Below, in pieces: positions 38,400 to 47,364 of a stretch of DNA of 64,000 nucleotides (position 1 is the stretch's first letter; every line of letters starts with the position of its first letter). The stretch spans positions 1 to 64,000 of the forward strand of contig JAUNTZ010000005.1 in NCBI GenBank assembly GCA_030538425.1. The letters are read 5' to 3'. Both the position numbers and the translations under genes were made by a program. The DNA comes from Paracoccus sp. (in: a-proteobacteria) (GTDB lineage Bacteria; Pseudomonadota; Alphaproteobacteria; Rhodobacterales; Rhodobacteraceae). The notes below the pieces were generated by a model. It did no database searches. It worked only from the letters and a program-made list of their open reading frames with translations, and was not told the origin of the DNA.

Positions 38400-38564
38400 A
38401 TGTCTGTTGCTTCCCATGTCGAAAAGCTTCGTGAAAAGCACGATCACCTGTCAAAAGCCGTCGAACAGGCCCAGCGCGCGCCCGGCACGACCGATCAGGA
38501 AATCGCTGATATGAAGCGCGAAAAGCTGCGCCTGAAAGAAGAAATCACCCGCCTCTCGCAGTGA
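38400..38564 (+). CDS. Small YdcH-like (DUF465) protein
   Basis: A 54-residue helical protein (MSVASHVEKLREKHDHLSKA ... EEITRLSQ) with an AGGAGG ribosome site at 38388-38393. It starts 57 bp after the methyltransferase stop. Charged heptad-like helices match DUF465/YdcH proteins, whose role is unknown. Confidence 0.85.
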   Translation: MSVASHVEKLREKHDHLSKAVEQAQRAPGTTDQEIADMKREKLRLKEEITRLSQ

Positions 38565-38990
38565 TTCGGCAAGACGTGGATAAACGAAAGATGTGATCGC
38601 CCTGCGCCTTCCGGGGCGCGGGGCTTGTTGTTTGAGTCTGCCGCGCCGGATCCGACTGTCGCTTAAGCATGACGGCGCGCGGGTTAGTCGCCCGCATGGG
38701 CCGCCGGATCAGGCTGTCGCAGACGCCTTGCGGTGCGCTTGGCTTCTCACGCGTTCGAGCCAACCGCGAAACGGCGCGCAACTTGTAAAGCCGGCCAATC
38801 GTGGCGTGGATTTTGCGTGAAAGCTGCCACCGCAATTCGCCACGAGCCTTGCCAGTTCGCCACCCGGCTAAGGCGCGCGCTCTTGATACAATAACGATGA
38901 CCGGCGGCAATGCTGACGGTGAAAAAATCCGCCGCAAGGATAGGCGCGCGGCCCATTCCTCCCGCGCTCACCGCCACGCACAGAGCGCGA
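38565..38990. other. Intergenic stretch without a recognisable gene
   Basis: About 425 bp. A weak hairpin with GCGCC/GGCGC arms around 38605-38622 may end transcription of the small gene. No supported open frame. Confidence 0.4.
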
Positions 38991-39431
38991 CTATCCCCGC
39001 AGCGAACCGCGCAGCAGGACATGGCTTTGCACATCCGCGATCAGCCCGGATGCCGCGATCCGGTCATTAAGCGCAGACAGCTCCTCACCCGATGGCAGCG
39101 ACACGGTGGCCAGCGCGTCGATCTCACCCGCGACCGAGGCAACCGAGGCAACCGAGGTCACACCCTCTTGCGCGCGCAGCCAATCCAGCGCCCGGTCGCA
39201 CGGCCGCTCGGCGATGCGGATGAACAGCACCGCCCGGACCAGCCCCGCGCCATCACCCAGATCGGCGTGATAGCCGCGGATCAGGCCCGCTTGCTCCATC
39301 GTATTGATGCGGCTTTGCACCGCAGGCCGAGACAGGCCGATGCGGCGCCCGATCTCCGCGACGCTGAATCGCGCGCTGGCCTCAAGCAGCGCGAGGATGC
39401 GCCGGTCGGCTCAAGCCGGTTGGATCGCCAT
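38991..39431 (-). pseudogene. Lrp/AsnC-family regulator with an early stop
   Basis: The frame encodes a full Lrp-type protein: HTH (ADRRILALLEASARFSVAEI, then GRRIGLSRPAVQSRI) and the sensor domain to the end. But the natural ATG at 39431 is followed by a TGA at codon 7 (39411-39413), and no good start exists until the GTG of VQSRI. Either the regulator is lost or it starts unusually. A 9-bp in-frame repeat (SVASVA) also occurs near 39130-39160. The divergent cupin gene would be a natural target. Confidence 0.7.
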
Positions 39432-39521
39432 GGCGACGATATGAAGGCGAATGCCGACCATGCGCAAGAGGCGCGCGCCGCCGCTTTGCGCTTAACTGGC
39501 GGTGCAAAGACGGAGACCGAT

Positions 39522-39836
39522 ATGCAGAAAATCACCCCCGCCGATTTCACCGCCGCCCGCGCCTGGGACGCCCGCGACATCGCGCGCCTGACCGGCACGA
39601 CGACGATCCGCCTGCACTGGACCGACCAATCTTATCGCTGGCACGTCAATGACGGCGCCGAGGTTTTCGTCGTCCTTGACGGCGCGGTCGATATGCACAT
39701 GCGCGATGCGACCGGCGCGCGCGTGCTGCCTCTCGCGACCGGCGACATCTTTTATGCCGAGGCAGGCTGCGAACATAAGGCCGACCCGCGCGGCATCGCG
39801 CGCGTCCTTGTCATTGAGCGGGAGGGGAGTGTGTAG
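39522..39836 (+). CDS. Cupin-domain protein
   Basis: This protein has 104 aa. A GGAG site lies 7 bases ahead of the ATG at 39522. Cupin motif 1 is visible (WHVNDGAEVFVVLDGAVDMH) with two metal-type His/Glu positions. The second motif has GDIFYAEAGCEHKADPRG with a His. The function is unknown. It is divergent from the broken Lrp-type gene, a pairing typical of regulator and target. Confidence 0.83.
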   Translation: MQKITPADFTAARAWDARDIARLTGTTTIRLHWTDQSYRWHVNDGAEVFVVLDGAVDMHMRDATGARVLPLATGDIFYAEAGCEHKADPRGIARVLVIEREGSV

Positions 39837-40040
39837 GCGCGTTGCGCGGTTGTGGTCAGAGCGCGCGCGGCGGTCCCGTTTCGGCGCCGGAACAATGGCT
39901 TGGGCGCTGCGCTGCACAGCTCACTGTCGCAAGACGATCAAGCACATGCAATCCGTTGGCGTGACTGATCGATCTCGGCTGCGCGGCCAGCGTATTTTCG
40001 AGCAATCCGCAGAATTTCGTCACCTCTCCAAGACCGCAAG

Positions 40041-40074
40041 AAAAAGGGAAAGCCCGCAACCCGCGCGCTTTCCC
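40041..40074 (-). terminator. Intrinsic terminator of phaA-phaB
   Basis: The 8-bp arms GGGAAAGC (40046-40053) and GCTTTCCC (40067-40074) flank a loop of about 13 nt. On the minus strand five T residues follow (40041-40045 as A). It begins 7 bp after the phaB stop. Confidence 0.85.
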
Positions 40075-40080
40075 ATCGCA

Positions 40081-40806
40081 TCAGCTGAAGAACTGCGCGC
40101 CATTGGCCGAGAGGGTCGAGCCAGAGATGAACCCGGCCTCGTCGGCGGCCAAAAACACCACGCAGCGGGCGATTTCCTCAGGCTCGCCCAGACGCCCGAC
40201 CGGGATCTGCGGGATGATCCGTTCGTTCAGGACTTTTTCGTCGATGGCGCGGACCATTTCGGTGCCGATATAGCCCGGCGCAATCGCGTTCACGGTGATT
40301 CCGGCCCGTGCACCCTCTTGCGCAAGCGCGCGGGTAAAGCCGATATCGCCCGCCTTGGCCGCCGAGTAATTCGCCTGCCCGGCCTGTCCCTTCTGGCCGT
40401 TGACCGAGCTGATATTGATGACCCGGCCGAATTTGCGGTCGCGCATCCCGCCCCAGACGCAATGCGTCATGTTGAACAGCCCGGTCAGGTTCGTGTCGAT
40501 CACCTCTTTCCACTGTTCTGGCGTCATTTTGTGGAACATCGCGTCGCGGGTGATGCCCGCATTGTTTACCAGAATGGCGACCGGGCCCAGATCGTCCTCA
40601 ACCTTGCGGATGCCGGCGGCGCAGGCGTCGTAATCGGCGACCGACCATTTATAGGTCTTGATGCCGGTTTCCTCAGTAAAGGCGCGCGCGGCGTCGTCAT
40701 TGCCCGCGTAATTGGCCGCCACAGTATATCCCTCGGCCTTGAGCGCCTTGCTGATGGCGGCGCCGATCCCGCGCGAGCCGCCGGTGACAATTGCAACTTT
40801 TGACAT
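40081..40806 (-). CDS. phaB: Acetoacetyl-CoA reductase PhaB
   Basis: PhaB reduces acetoacetyl-CoA to (R)-3-hydroxybutyryl-CoA with NADPH, the second step of polyhydroxybutyrate synthesis (241 aa). It is a short-chain dehydrogenase with the nucleotide motif TGGSRGIG (8-15), the NNAG motif (81-84) and the catalytic triad S134, Y147 and K151. The sequence SSVNGQKGQAGQANYSAAKAG is typical of PhaB. It follows phaA by about 80 bp and ends at a terminator. Confidence 0.95.
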   Translation of the reverse strand: MSKVAIVTGGSRGIGAAISKALKAEGYTVAANYAGNDDAARAFTEETGIKTYKWSVADYDACAAGIRKVEDDLGPVAILVNNAGITRDAMFHKMTPEQWKEVIDTNLTGLFNMTHCVWGGMRDRKFGRVINISSVNGQKGQAGQANYSAAKAGDIGFTRALAQEGARAGITVNAIAPGYIGTEMVRAIDEKVLNERIIPQIPVGRLGEPEEIARCVVFLAADEAGFISGSTLSANGAQFFS

Positions 40807-40888
40807 GATTCCCCCTCTTCAGATCTGGCTGTTGTAATATTGCTAACAACGAGAGGCTGAGCGCGCAAGAAGATTGCGCGCCGGTTTT

Positions 40889-42061
40889 TCAACGCTCAAG
40901 ACACATGGCAACGCCCATGCCGCCGCCGATGCACAGCGTGGCCAGACCTTTTTTCGCATCGCGGCGCTTCATCTCGAACAAAAGCGTGTTGAGCACGCGC
41001 GCCCCCGATGCGCCGATCGGGTGGCCGATGGCAATCGCGCCGCCATTGACGTTCACGATATCGGGGTCCCAGCCCATATCCTTGTTCACGGCGCAAGCCT
41101 GCGCGGCAAAGGCTTCGTTCGCCTCAACCAGATCCAGATCGGCCACCTTCCAGCCGGCCTTTTCCAGCGCCTTGCGGCTGGCCGGGATCGGGCCGGTGCC
41201 CATGATCGCGGGATCAAGACCCGCAGTCGCGTAAGAGGCGATACGGGCAAGCGGGGTCAGGCCGCGCCGAGCGGCCTCATCTTCGGTCATGACCATGACG
41301 CCCGCGGCACCGTCATTGATGCCCGAGGCGTTGGCCGCCGTCACGGAGCCGTCCTTGGTAAAGGCGGGGCGCAGTTTCTGCATCGCGTCGATGCTGGCGC
41401 CATGGCGGATATATTCGTCCTGATCGACAAGGGTCTCGCCCTTGCGGGTCTTGACGGTGAAGCCCACGATCTCGTCGGCGAAACGGCCCGCTTTCTGCGC
41501 CGCTTCGGCCTTGTTCTGGCTGGCCACCGCGAATTCGTCCTGCTGTTCGCGCGAGATCCCCCATTTCTCGGCCACGTTTTCGGCGGTCTGGCCCATGTGA
41601 TAATCGTTGAACGCGTCCCAGAGACCATCGCGGATCATCGTGTCGATCATCTTCATATCGCCCATTTTCTGACCGGCGCGCAGATAGGCGGCATGGGTGG
41701 ACATGGACATGGATTCCTGACCACCGGCCAGAACCACGGCGGCATCGCCCAGAATCACCTGCTGCGCGGCCAGTGCGACCGTGCGCAGGCCCGAGCCGCA
41801 GACCTGATTGATCAGCCAGGCCGATGCCTCTTGCGGCAGGCCCGCCTTGATATGGGCCTGACGGGCGGGGTTCTGGCCCTGCGCGGCGGTCAGCACCTGA
41901 CCCAGAATGGTTTCCGAGACCTCGGCCGGGTCGATGCCGGCGCGTTTCACCAACTCGGCCAGAACCGCCGCGCCAAGATCGCTGGCGGGGGTGTTGGCGA
42001 AACTGCCCAGAAAGCTGCCGACCGGCGTGCGGGCTGCGGCGACAATTACGGCTTTGGTCAT
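40889..42061 (-). CDS. phaA: Acetyl-CoA acetyltransferase PhaA (thiolase)
   Basis: PhaA condenses two acetyl-CoA to acetoacetyl-CoA (390 aa). The acyl-acceptor Cys C88 is in LINQVCGSG, the active His is in [14 protein letters not shown], and the second Cys is in [12 protein letters not shown] near the end. It forms a phaA-phaB operon for polyhydroxybutyrate; no phaC synthase is present in the window. The ATG follows an AAGGACC site. Confidence 0.95.
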   Translation of the reverse strand: MTKAVIVAAARTPVGSFLGSFANTPASDLGAAVLAELVKRAGIDPAEVSETILGQVLTAAQGQNPARQAHIKAGLPQEASAWLINQVCGSGLRTVALAAQQVILGDAAVVLAGGQESMSMSTHAAYLRAGQKMGDMKMIDTMIRDGLWDAFNDYHMGQTAENVAEKWGISREQQDEFAVASQNKAEAAQKAGRFADEIVGFTVKTRKGETLVDQDEYIRHGASIDAMQKLRPAFTKDGSVTAANASGINDGAAGVMVMTEDEAARRGLTPLARIASYATAGLDPAIMGTGPIPASRKALEKAGWKVADLDLVEANEAFAAQACAVNKDMGWDPDIVNVNGGAIAIGHPIGASGARVLNTLLFEMKRRDAKKGLATLCIGGGMGVAMCLER

Positions 42062-42201
42062 GGATGGTCCTTTCGACGCTGCGATAGAGAGCCGGATTCA
42101 CCCGGCCTTGGCTCAAGCATGCAACTATGAGACGCAGCGTCAAGCGGATCAGGTGACCCAGAGCCGCAAAACCGCGAAAGACCGAAGACCACATCGCGCC
42201 G

Positions 42202-43038
42202 CTACCAGCCGGGAGCCGCGCGCATCGCCACCGTCTTGGGCGACGATCCGGGCGGCGAGATCGTCGGCGCGCCAAAATAAAAGCCCTGAAGGCAGTCGAT
42301 GCCGATCGAGATGAGATAGGCGGCCTCATCGGCGGTTTCGACCTGTTCGGCGACCGTCAGCATGTCGAAATGATGCGCGATGGCCTGAAGCGCCTGGGTC
42401 AGAACCTGATGGTCGGACTGGCGCGAGATTTCGCGCACGAACTGGCCGTCGATCTTGACCATGTCGAAATTGAACTCACGCAGGTAGCGAAAGGACGTAT
42501 AGCCCGCGCCGAAATCGTCAAGCGCGAAACTGACCCCGCGCCGCTGCAAATCCTGCATGAAGGGGCTGACTTTTTCGGGGGCCGCCATCGCGGAACTTTC
42601 CGTCACCTCAAGGATCAGGCGTTCGGCGATGCGTTCGTCATGGGCGATCCCCCGGCGCAGGGTTTCGGTCCAGACCGGATGCCCGATCGAGCGCGCCGAC
42701 ATATTGATCGACAGCCGCAGGCCCGGGTCGTCCTGCAACGCCCGCAGCCCCATCGCCAAGGACAGACAGTCGATCTGGCGCCCCAGTTCCGAGCTTTCGG
42801 CCTGCGGCATGAAGTCGCCCAAGGGCACGAATCTGCCGGTGGCGTCGATGACGCGGAACAGCCCCTCATAAAAGGCTGTATGGCGCGTTCGTTCGGACTG
42901 CACCACCGGCTGAAAGGCCAGCATGGCGTCGCCGCGCCCGACCGCCTGTTCGATATCCGGCAGCAGGTTCGCCCGCTGCAAGGCGATTACCGCGTCCAGA
43001 GGCGATGCCGTGTTGTTCATGTCAGGTTCGGGAATCAT
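42202..43038 (-). CDS. EAL-domain protein, probable c-di-GMP phosphodiesterase
   Basis: A stand-alone EAL protein of 278 aa with no membrane segment. The start at 43038 has TGAGGAC at good spacing. The signature reads EGL in YEGLFRV rather than EAL, but the other metal and catalytic blocks are present: N in LSINMSARS, E in LILEVTES, DD in ALDDFGAGYTSF, K in VKIDGQFV, E in VAEQVET, and QGFYFG. Activity is therefore plausible but not proven. It is divergent from tag. Confidence 0.86.
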   Translation of the reverse strand: MIPEPDMNNTASPLDAVIALQRANLLPDIEQAVGRGDAMLAFQPVVQSERTRHTAFYEGLFRVIDATGRFVPLGDFMPQAESSELGRQIDCLSLAMGLRALQDDPGLRLSINMSARSIGHPVWTETLRRGIAHDERIAERLILEVTESSAMAAPEKVSPFMQDLQRRGVSFALDDFGAGYTSFRYLREFNFDMVKIDGQFVREISRQSDHQVLTQALQAIAHHFDMLTVAEQVETADEAAYLISIGIDCLQGFYFGAPTISPPGSSPKTVAMRAAPGW

Positions 43039-43128
43039 CTTGTCCTCACGCCGCTCTGGCCTTCTTATCCCAATCATGTCTTAAAATGTTCTAAACATGT
43101 TCCAGATTCTGACAGGGTGGTTAACGCG

Positions 43129-43707
43129 ATGGTCATGCGCTGCGGCTGGTGCGAGGGCGACCCGCTTTATGAGCGGTATCACGACGCGGAATGGGGCGTT
43201 CCGCAGCGCGACCCTCTGATTTTGTTCGAAAATCTGATGCTTGAGGCGTTTCAGGCCGGGCTGAGCTGGATCACGATCCTGCGCAAGCGCGAGAGCTTCC
43301 GCGCGCAGTTTGAGGGGTTCGACCCGGAAAAACTCGCAATGTGGAACGAAGAAAATATATCAAATGCGATGCAAAATCCCGGCATCATCCGCCATCGCGG
43401 CAAGATCGAGGCGACCGTGACCGCCGCGCGCCTTTATCTGGATATCGAATCGCGCGAGGGATTCGCGCCCTTTCTGTGGCAATTCACCGAAGGCCGCGTG
43501 ATCCAGCCTGACCGTGCCGCCCTTGGCGATGTTCCCGCGCAGACGCCGGAGGCAGTCGCCATGTCCAAGGCGCTGAAATCAAAGGGCTTCAAGTTCTGCG
43601 GCCCGGTGATCTGCTATGCCTTCATGCAAGCCGTGGGCATGGTGAACGACCATGTCACGACCTGCCACCGGCACGCGCCCGTCAAAGCTCTTTCAACTGC
43701 CGGATGA
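43129..43707 (+). CDS. tag: DNA-3-methyladenine glycosylase I
   Basis: Tag removes 3-methyladenine from DNA (192 aa). The N-terminal [20 protein letters not shown] and the [14 protein letters not shown] region with its Glu match the family, as do the zinc-ligand-like Cys and His near both ends (DHVTTCHRH). Its last 26 bases overlap the end of the convergent tlpA-like gene. Confidence 0.94.
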   Translation: MVMRCGWCEGDPLYERYHDAEWGVPQRDPLILFENLMLEAFQAGLSWITILRKRESFRAQFEGFDPEKLAMWNEENISNAMQNPGIIRHRGKIEATVTAARLYLDIESREGFAPFLWQFTEGRVIQPDRAALGDVPAQTPEAVAMSKALKSKGFKFCGPVICYAFMQAVGMVNDHVTTCHRHAPVKALSTAG

Positions 43708-44227
43708 GGTCCATTGCGGCGGGCGAATCCCATTCCTCTTCGCCGATGACGCGGGCCACCTCGCGGCCCTCGCGGTCGATCAGCACCGTGACGGGCAGGC
43801 CGACCACCCCCATCGAACGCGCCAGTGCCATACGCGCATCGGTGAAATAGGGCAGGTTTTCAATGCCCTCTTCCTCGAAAAAGCGGTCGATCCCGGCTTC
43901 GGAATTGCGGCCCGTGGCGATGGTCACGACCTGAAAATCCTCGCCACCCAGCTCGGCCTGCAGGCGGTCGAGGGCGGGCATTTCCTCTTTGCAGGGCACG
44001 CACCAGACCGCCCAGAAGTTCAGCAAAACCGCCTGTCCCGCGTAATCACTCAGGCGATGTTCCACCCCGTCGCGGGCCAGAAAGGCGGTGTCCGGCACCT
44101 GTTCGGGGCCGGTCGCGGCGATGCGGACCATTCCGGCCTCACGCGCGGCGGTGATATCAAGCTCTTGCGCGGCAAGGCCGTTTGCACCGGCCAACAGCGC
44201 CGTATAAAGGACAATCATTCGCAGCAT
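43682..44227 (-). CDS. TlpA/ResA-like periplasmic thioredoxin
   Basis: This protein has 181 aa with a signal peptide (residues 1-20, cleavage near LAA-Q). The thioredoxin fold has the redox motif WCVPC in [13 protein letters not shown] and the cis-Pro in [13 protein letters not shown]. Such proteins reduce disulfides in cytochrome c maturation or protect against stress. It is convergent with tag and divergent from argH (24 bp apart). Confidence 0.92.
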   Translation of the reverse strand: MLRMIVLYTALLAGANGLAAQELDITAAREAGMVRIAATGPEQVPDTAFLARDGVEHRLSDYAGQAVLLNFWAVWCVPCKEEMPALDRLQAELGGEDFQVVTIATGRNSEAGIDRFFEEEGIENLPYFTDARMALARSMGVVGLPVTVLIDREGREVARVIGEEEWDSPAAMDLIRQLKEL

Positions 44228-44251
44228 TTCACCACCTCCGGGGTTCTTTCC

Positions 44252-45652
44252 ATGTCCGACCAGCCCAAGAATACCAATGCCAACGCCATGTGGGGCGGGC
44301 GTTTTGCCGCCGGGCCGGACGCGATCATGACCGCGATCAACGCGTCAATCGGCTTTGACCGGCGGCTTTACGCGCAGGATATTCGCGGCAGCCGCGCCCA
44401 TGCCGCGATGCTGGCGGCGCAGGGCATCATCACTGATAGCGATGCCGAGGCGATCCGTGAAGGGCTGCTCACGGTCATGTCAGAGATCGAGGCGGGCGAT
44501 TTCCCCTTTTCCGAGGCGCTGGAGGATATTCACATGAATGTCGAATCCCGCCTGAAAGAGATTATCGGTGAGCCGGCGGGCCGGCTGCATACCGGGCGTT
44601 CGCGCAACGATCAGGTGGCGACGGATTTCCGGCTGTGGGTGCGCGATCAATGCGATGCGGCGATTGAGGGCTTGGGCGCGCTGATCGGGGCCGCGCTGGG
44701 CCAGGCCGAGGCGGGGGCCGATTGGGTGATGCCGGGCTTTACCCATCTGCAAACCGCGCAGCCGGTGACGTGGGGGCATCACATGATGGCCTATGTGGAA
44801 ATGTTTGGCCGCGACCTGAGCCGCTTTCAGGACGCGCTGCGGCGGATGAACGAATCGCCCTTGGGCGCTGCGGCCTTGGCGGGCACGGGATACGCGATTG
44901 ACCGCGAGGCGACGGCGCAGGCTCTGGGCTTTGACCGTCCCATGGCCAACAGCCTCGATGCGGTCAGCGACCGCGATTTCGCGCTGGAGTTCCTGTCGGC
45001 GGCCAGTATCTGCGCGGTTCACCTGTCGCGGCTGGCCGAGGAACTCGTCATCTGGTCCTCGGCCCAGTTCCGTTTCGTGTCGATGTCGGACAAATGGTCC
45101 ACCGGCAGCAGCATCATGCCGCAAAAGCGCAACCCCGACGCGGCCGAGCTGATCCGCGCCAAGATCGGGCGCATTCTTGGTGCGACGGTCGCGCTGTTCA
45201 CCGTGATGAAGGGTCTGCCTCTGGCCTATTCCAAGGATATGCAAGAGGATAAGGAACAGGTTTTTGACGCCGCCGACAGCCTCATGCTGGCGCTGGCGGC
45301 CATGGCGGGGATGCTGTCGGACCTGACCGCCAATCGCGAGAACATGGAGGCCGCCGCATCGGCGGGCTTTTCCACCGCGACCGACCTTGCCGACTGGCTG
45401 GTGCGCGAACTGGGCCTGCCCTTTCGCGATGCCCATCACGTCACGGGCGCGCTTGTCGCCAAGGCTGAGGCGGCGGGGATCGACCTGCCCGAACTCACGC
45501 TGGCCGAGATGCAATCGGTGCATTCGGGTATCACCCAGCAGGTTTATGATGTGCTGGGCGTGCATAACTCGGTCGCCTCGCGGCAAAGCTATGGCGGCAC
45601 CGCGCCCGATCAGGTCCGCGCCCAGATCGCCCGCTGGAAGGAGAAACTCTGA
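44252..45652 (+). CDS. argH: Argininosuccinate lyase
   Basis: ArgH makes arginine and fumarate (466 aa). The fumarase-superfamily signature [14 protein letters not shown] holds the catalytic Ser loop, and [13 protein letters not shown] and the [14 protein letters not shown] motif with the base His are intact. It heads a tightly packed run with a lipoprotein, a membrane protein and lysA; its TGA overlaps the next ATG. Confidence 0.97.
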   Translation: MSDQPKNTNANAMWGGRFAAGPDAIMTAINASIGFDRRLYAQDIRGSRAHAAMLAAQGIITDSDAEAIREGLLTVMSEIEAGDFPFSEALEDIHMNVESRLKEIIGEPAGRLHTGRSRNDQVATDFRLWVRDQCDAAIEGLGALIGAALGQAEAGADWVMPGFTHLQTAQPVTWGHHMMAYVEMFGRDLSRFQDALRRMNESPLGAAALAGTGYAIDREATAQALGFDRPMANSLDAVSDRDFALEFLSAASICAVHLSRLAEELVIWSSAQFRFVSMSDKWSTGSSIMPQKRNPDAAELIRAKIGRILGATVALFTVMKGLPLAYSKDMQEDKEQVFDAADSLMLALAAMAGMLSDLTANRENMEAAASAGFSTATDLADWLVRELGLPFRDAHHVTGALVAKAEAAGIDLPELTLAEMQSVHSGITQQVYDVLGVHNSVASRQSYGGTAPDQVRAQIARWKEKL

Positions 45653-45789
45653 TGCGCTTTGGTCTGATAACCATCGTTGTGATCGTGCTGATCGTCGTGC
45701 TGGCGTCCTGCGGCGTTGACGGCCCGCCGGTGCGGCCTGAAACGGGCTTCACCGGCTCATTCCAGATCGGGACCGGGCGTGGGCTTTGA
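45652..45789 (+). CDS. LptM-like small lipoprotein
   Basis: A 45-residue protein starting in the argH stop (TGATG). A hydrophobic leader ends in a lipobox LASC (Cys20), followed by GVDGPPVRPE, which resembles the C-G-x-K-G-P start of LptM (YifL). LptM helps mature the LptD outer-membrane translocon. Its place ahead of lysA is seen in related bacteria. Its stop overlaps the start of the next gene. Confidence 0.8.
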   Translation: MRFGLITIVVIVLIVVLASCGVDGPPVRPETGFTGSFQIGTGRGL

Positions 45790-46033
45790 TCTGACGCCGC
45801 TGCGGCTTGTCTGGCTGGGCGCGGCGGTCTTGGGTCTCGTGCTGGCGATGGCCACTGACGTAACGCGCGGCCCTTCGGACTGGCTGGCGCTGGCGGTTCT
45901 GGCGCTCTGGTGCCTGATTGAGACCATGGTGCGGCGCAACTGGTGGGCGCTGCTGACCTTGCCTGCCATGGCGTTCGGCATCGCCACCGCGCTGCCGCTT
46001 TATCTGTTTATCCGCTCTCGCAGGATTGTCTGA
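45779..46033 (+). CDS. Small membrane protein of unknown function
   Basis: This protein has 84 aa and begins at a GTG inside the end of the lipoprotein gene. It has two or three hydrophobic segments (about 7-27, 33-48, 52-75) and ends at the start of lysA (TGATG overlap). No motif is recognised. The tight overlaps suggest a single translation unit with argH and lysA. Confidence 0.75.
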   Translation: MGFDLTPLRLVWLGAAVLGLVLAMATDVTRGPSDWLALAVLALWCLIETMVRRNWWALLTLPAMAFGIATALPLYLFIRSRRIV

Positions 46034-47298
46034 TGGATCATTTCAACTATTCGAACGGCGTGCTTTGTGCCGAGGACGTGGCCCTGCCCGAGATCGCGGC
46101 TGAGGTCGGAACGCCGGTCTACATCTACTCGGCGGCCACGCTGCGGCGTCATTTCGGGCTGTTCGCGCAGGCGCTGGACTGGACCGATCATCTGGTCTGC
46201 TTTGCGGTCAAGGCGAACTCGAATATCGCCGTGCTGAAGGTTCTGGGCGATATGGGCGCGGGCATGGATGTGGTGTCGATCGGTGAATATGCCCGCGCCC
46301 GCGCCGCAGGCGTGCCGGGTGAGCGGATCGTGTTTTCCGGCGTCGGCAAGACGCGCGAGGAGATGCGGCTGGCCCTTGAAGGCGGCATCCGCCAATTCAA
46401 CGTGGAATCCGAGCCCGAGCTGCTGGCTCTGTCGGAAATCGCCACCTCGCTGGGCCGCGAGGCGCCGATTGCGCTGCGGATCAACCCCGATGTCGATGCC
46501 AAAACGCATGAGAAAATCTCGACCGGGCGGTCTGAGAACAAGTTCGGCATCCCCATCGCCCGCGCGCGCGACGCCTATGCCCGCGCCGCCAGCTTGCCCG
46601 GCATCCGGGTTGAGGGCGTCGATATGCATATCGGCAGCCAGCTGACCGATCTTGAGCCCTTCCGCCAAGCCTATGCCAAGATGGCCGATCTGACCCGCGC
46701 GCTGCGGGGTGACGGCCACAAGATCATCCGGCTGGATATGGGCGGCGGCTTGGGCATCCCCTATACGCGCAGCAATGCCGCGCCGCCTTTGCCCATCGAA
46801 TATGGGCAGGTGATCCGTGAGACGGTGGGCGATCTGGGCTGTGAGATCGTGATTGAGCCGGGGCGTAATATCGCGGGGAATGCCGGCGTGCTGATGGCCT
46901 CGGTGATCTGGCTGAAACAGGGCGAGGGGCGCGATTTCCTGATCCTCGACGCCGCGATGAACGACCTGATCCGGCCCGCTATGTATAATGCGCATCACGA
47001 TATCGTGCCGGTGATTGAGCCCGCGGTGGGGGCCGCCGTCTCGCCGGTCGATGTGGTGGGCCCGGTTTGTGAGACCGGCGACACGTTTGAGAAGGCGATG
47101 CAGATGCCGCCTTTGGGCCCGGGCGATCTGATAGCCTTCCGCTCGGCGGGGGCTTATGGTGCTGTTATGGCGTCGGAATATAACACCCGGCCCTTGGTCC
47201 CTGAGGTTCTGGTCGATGGCAACCGTTTCGCCGTGATCCGCCCGCGACCGACGCTTGAGGATATTCTGGGCCGTGAGCACCTGCCGGATTGGGATTAA
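46033..47298 (+). CDS. lysA: Diaminopimelate decarboxylase
   Basis: LysA makes lysine from meso-diaminopimelate with PLP (421 aa). The PLP lysine K60 is in CFAVKANSN. The phosphate-binding GGGLGIPY, EPGRNIAGNAG and the C-terminal catalytic PVCETGD with the AYGAVMAS block are all present. Together with dapE (53883) it marks lysine/peptidoglycan synthesis genes in this region. Confidence 0.97.
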   Translation: MDHFNYSNGVLCAEDVALPEIAAEVGTPVYIYSAATLRRHFGLFAQALDWTDHLVCFAVKANSNIAVLKVLGDMGAGMDVVSIGEYARARAAGVPGERIVFSGVGKTREEMRLALEGGIRQFNVESEPELLALSEIATSLGREAPIALRINPDVDAKTHEKISTGRSENKFGIPIARARDAYARAASLPGIRVEGVDMHIGSQLTDLEPFRQAYAKMADLTRALRGDGHKIIRLDMGGGLGIPYTRSNAAPPLPIEYGQVIRETVGDLGCEIVIEPGRNIAGNAGVLMASVIWLKQGEGRDFLILDAAMNDLIRPAMYNAHHDIVPVIEPAVGAAVSPVDVVGPVCETGDTFEKAMQMPPLGPGDLIAFRSAGAYGAVMASEYNTRPLVPEVLVDGNRFAVIRPRPTLEDILGREHLPDWD

Positions 47299-47364
47299 CC
47301 CGATCTTCATTCCTTGGTGCTATGGCGGGTTGGGGGCTTGTCTTGTCGGGGCAGGGCCCGCAAC

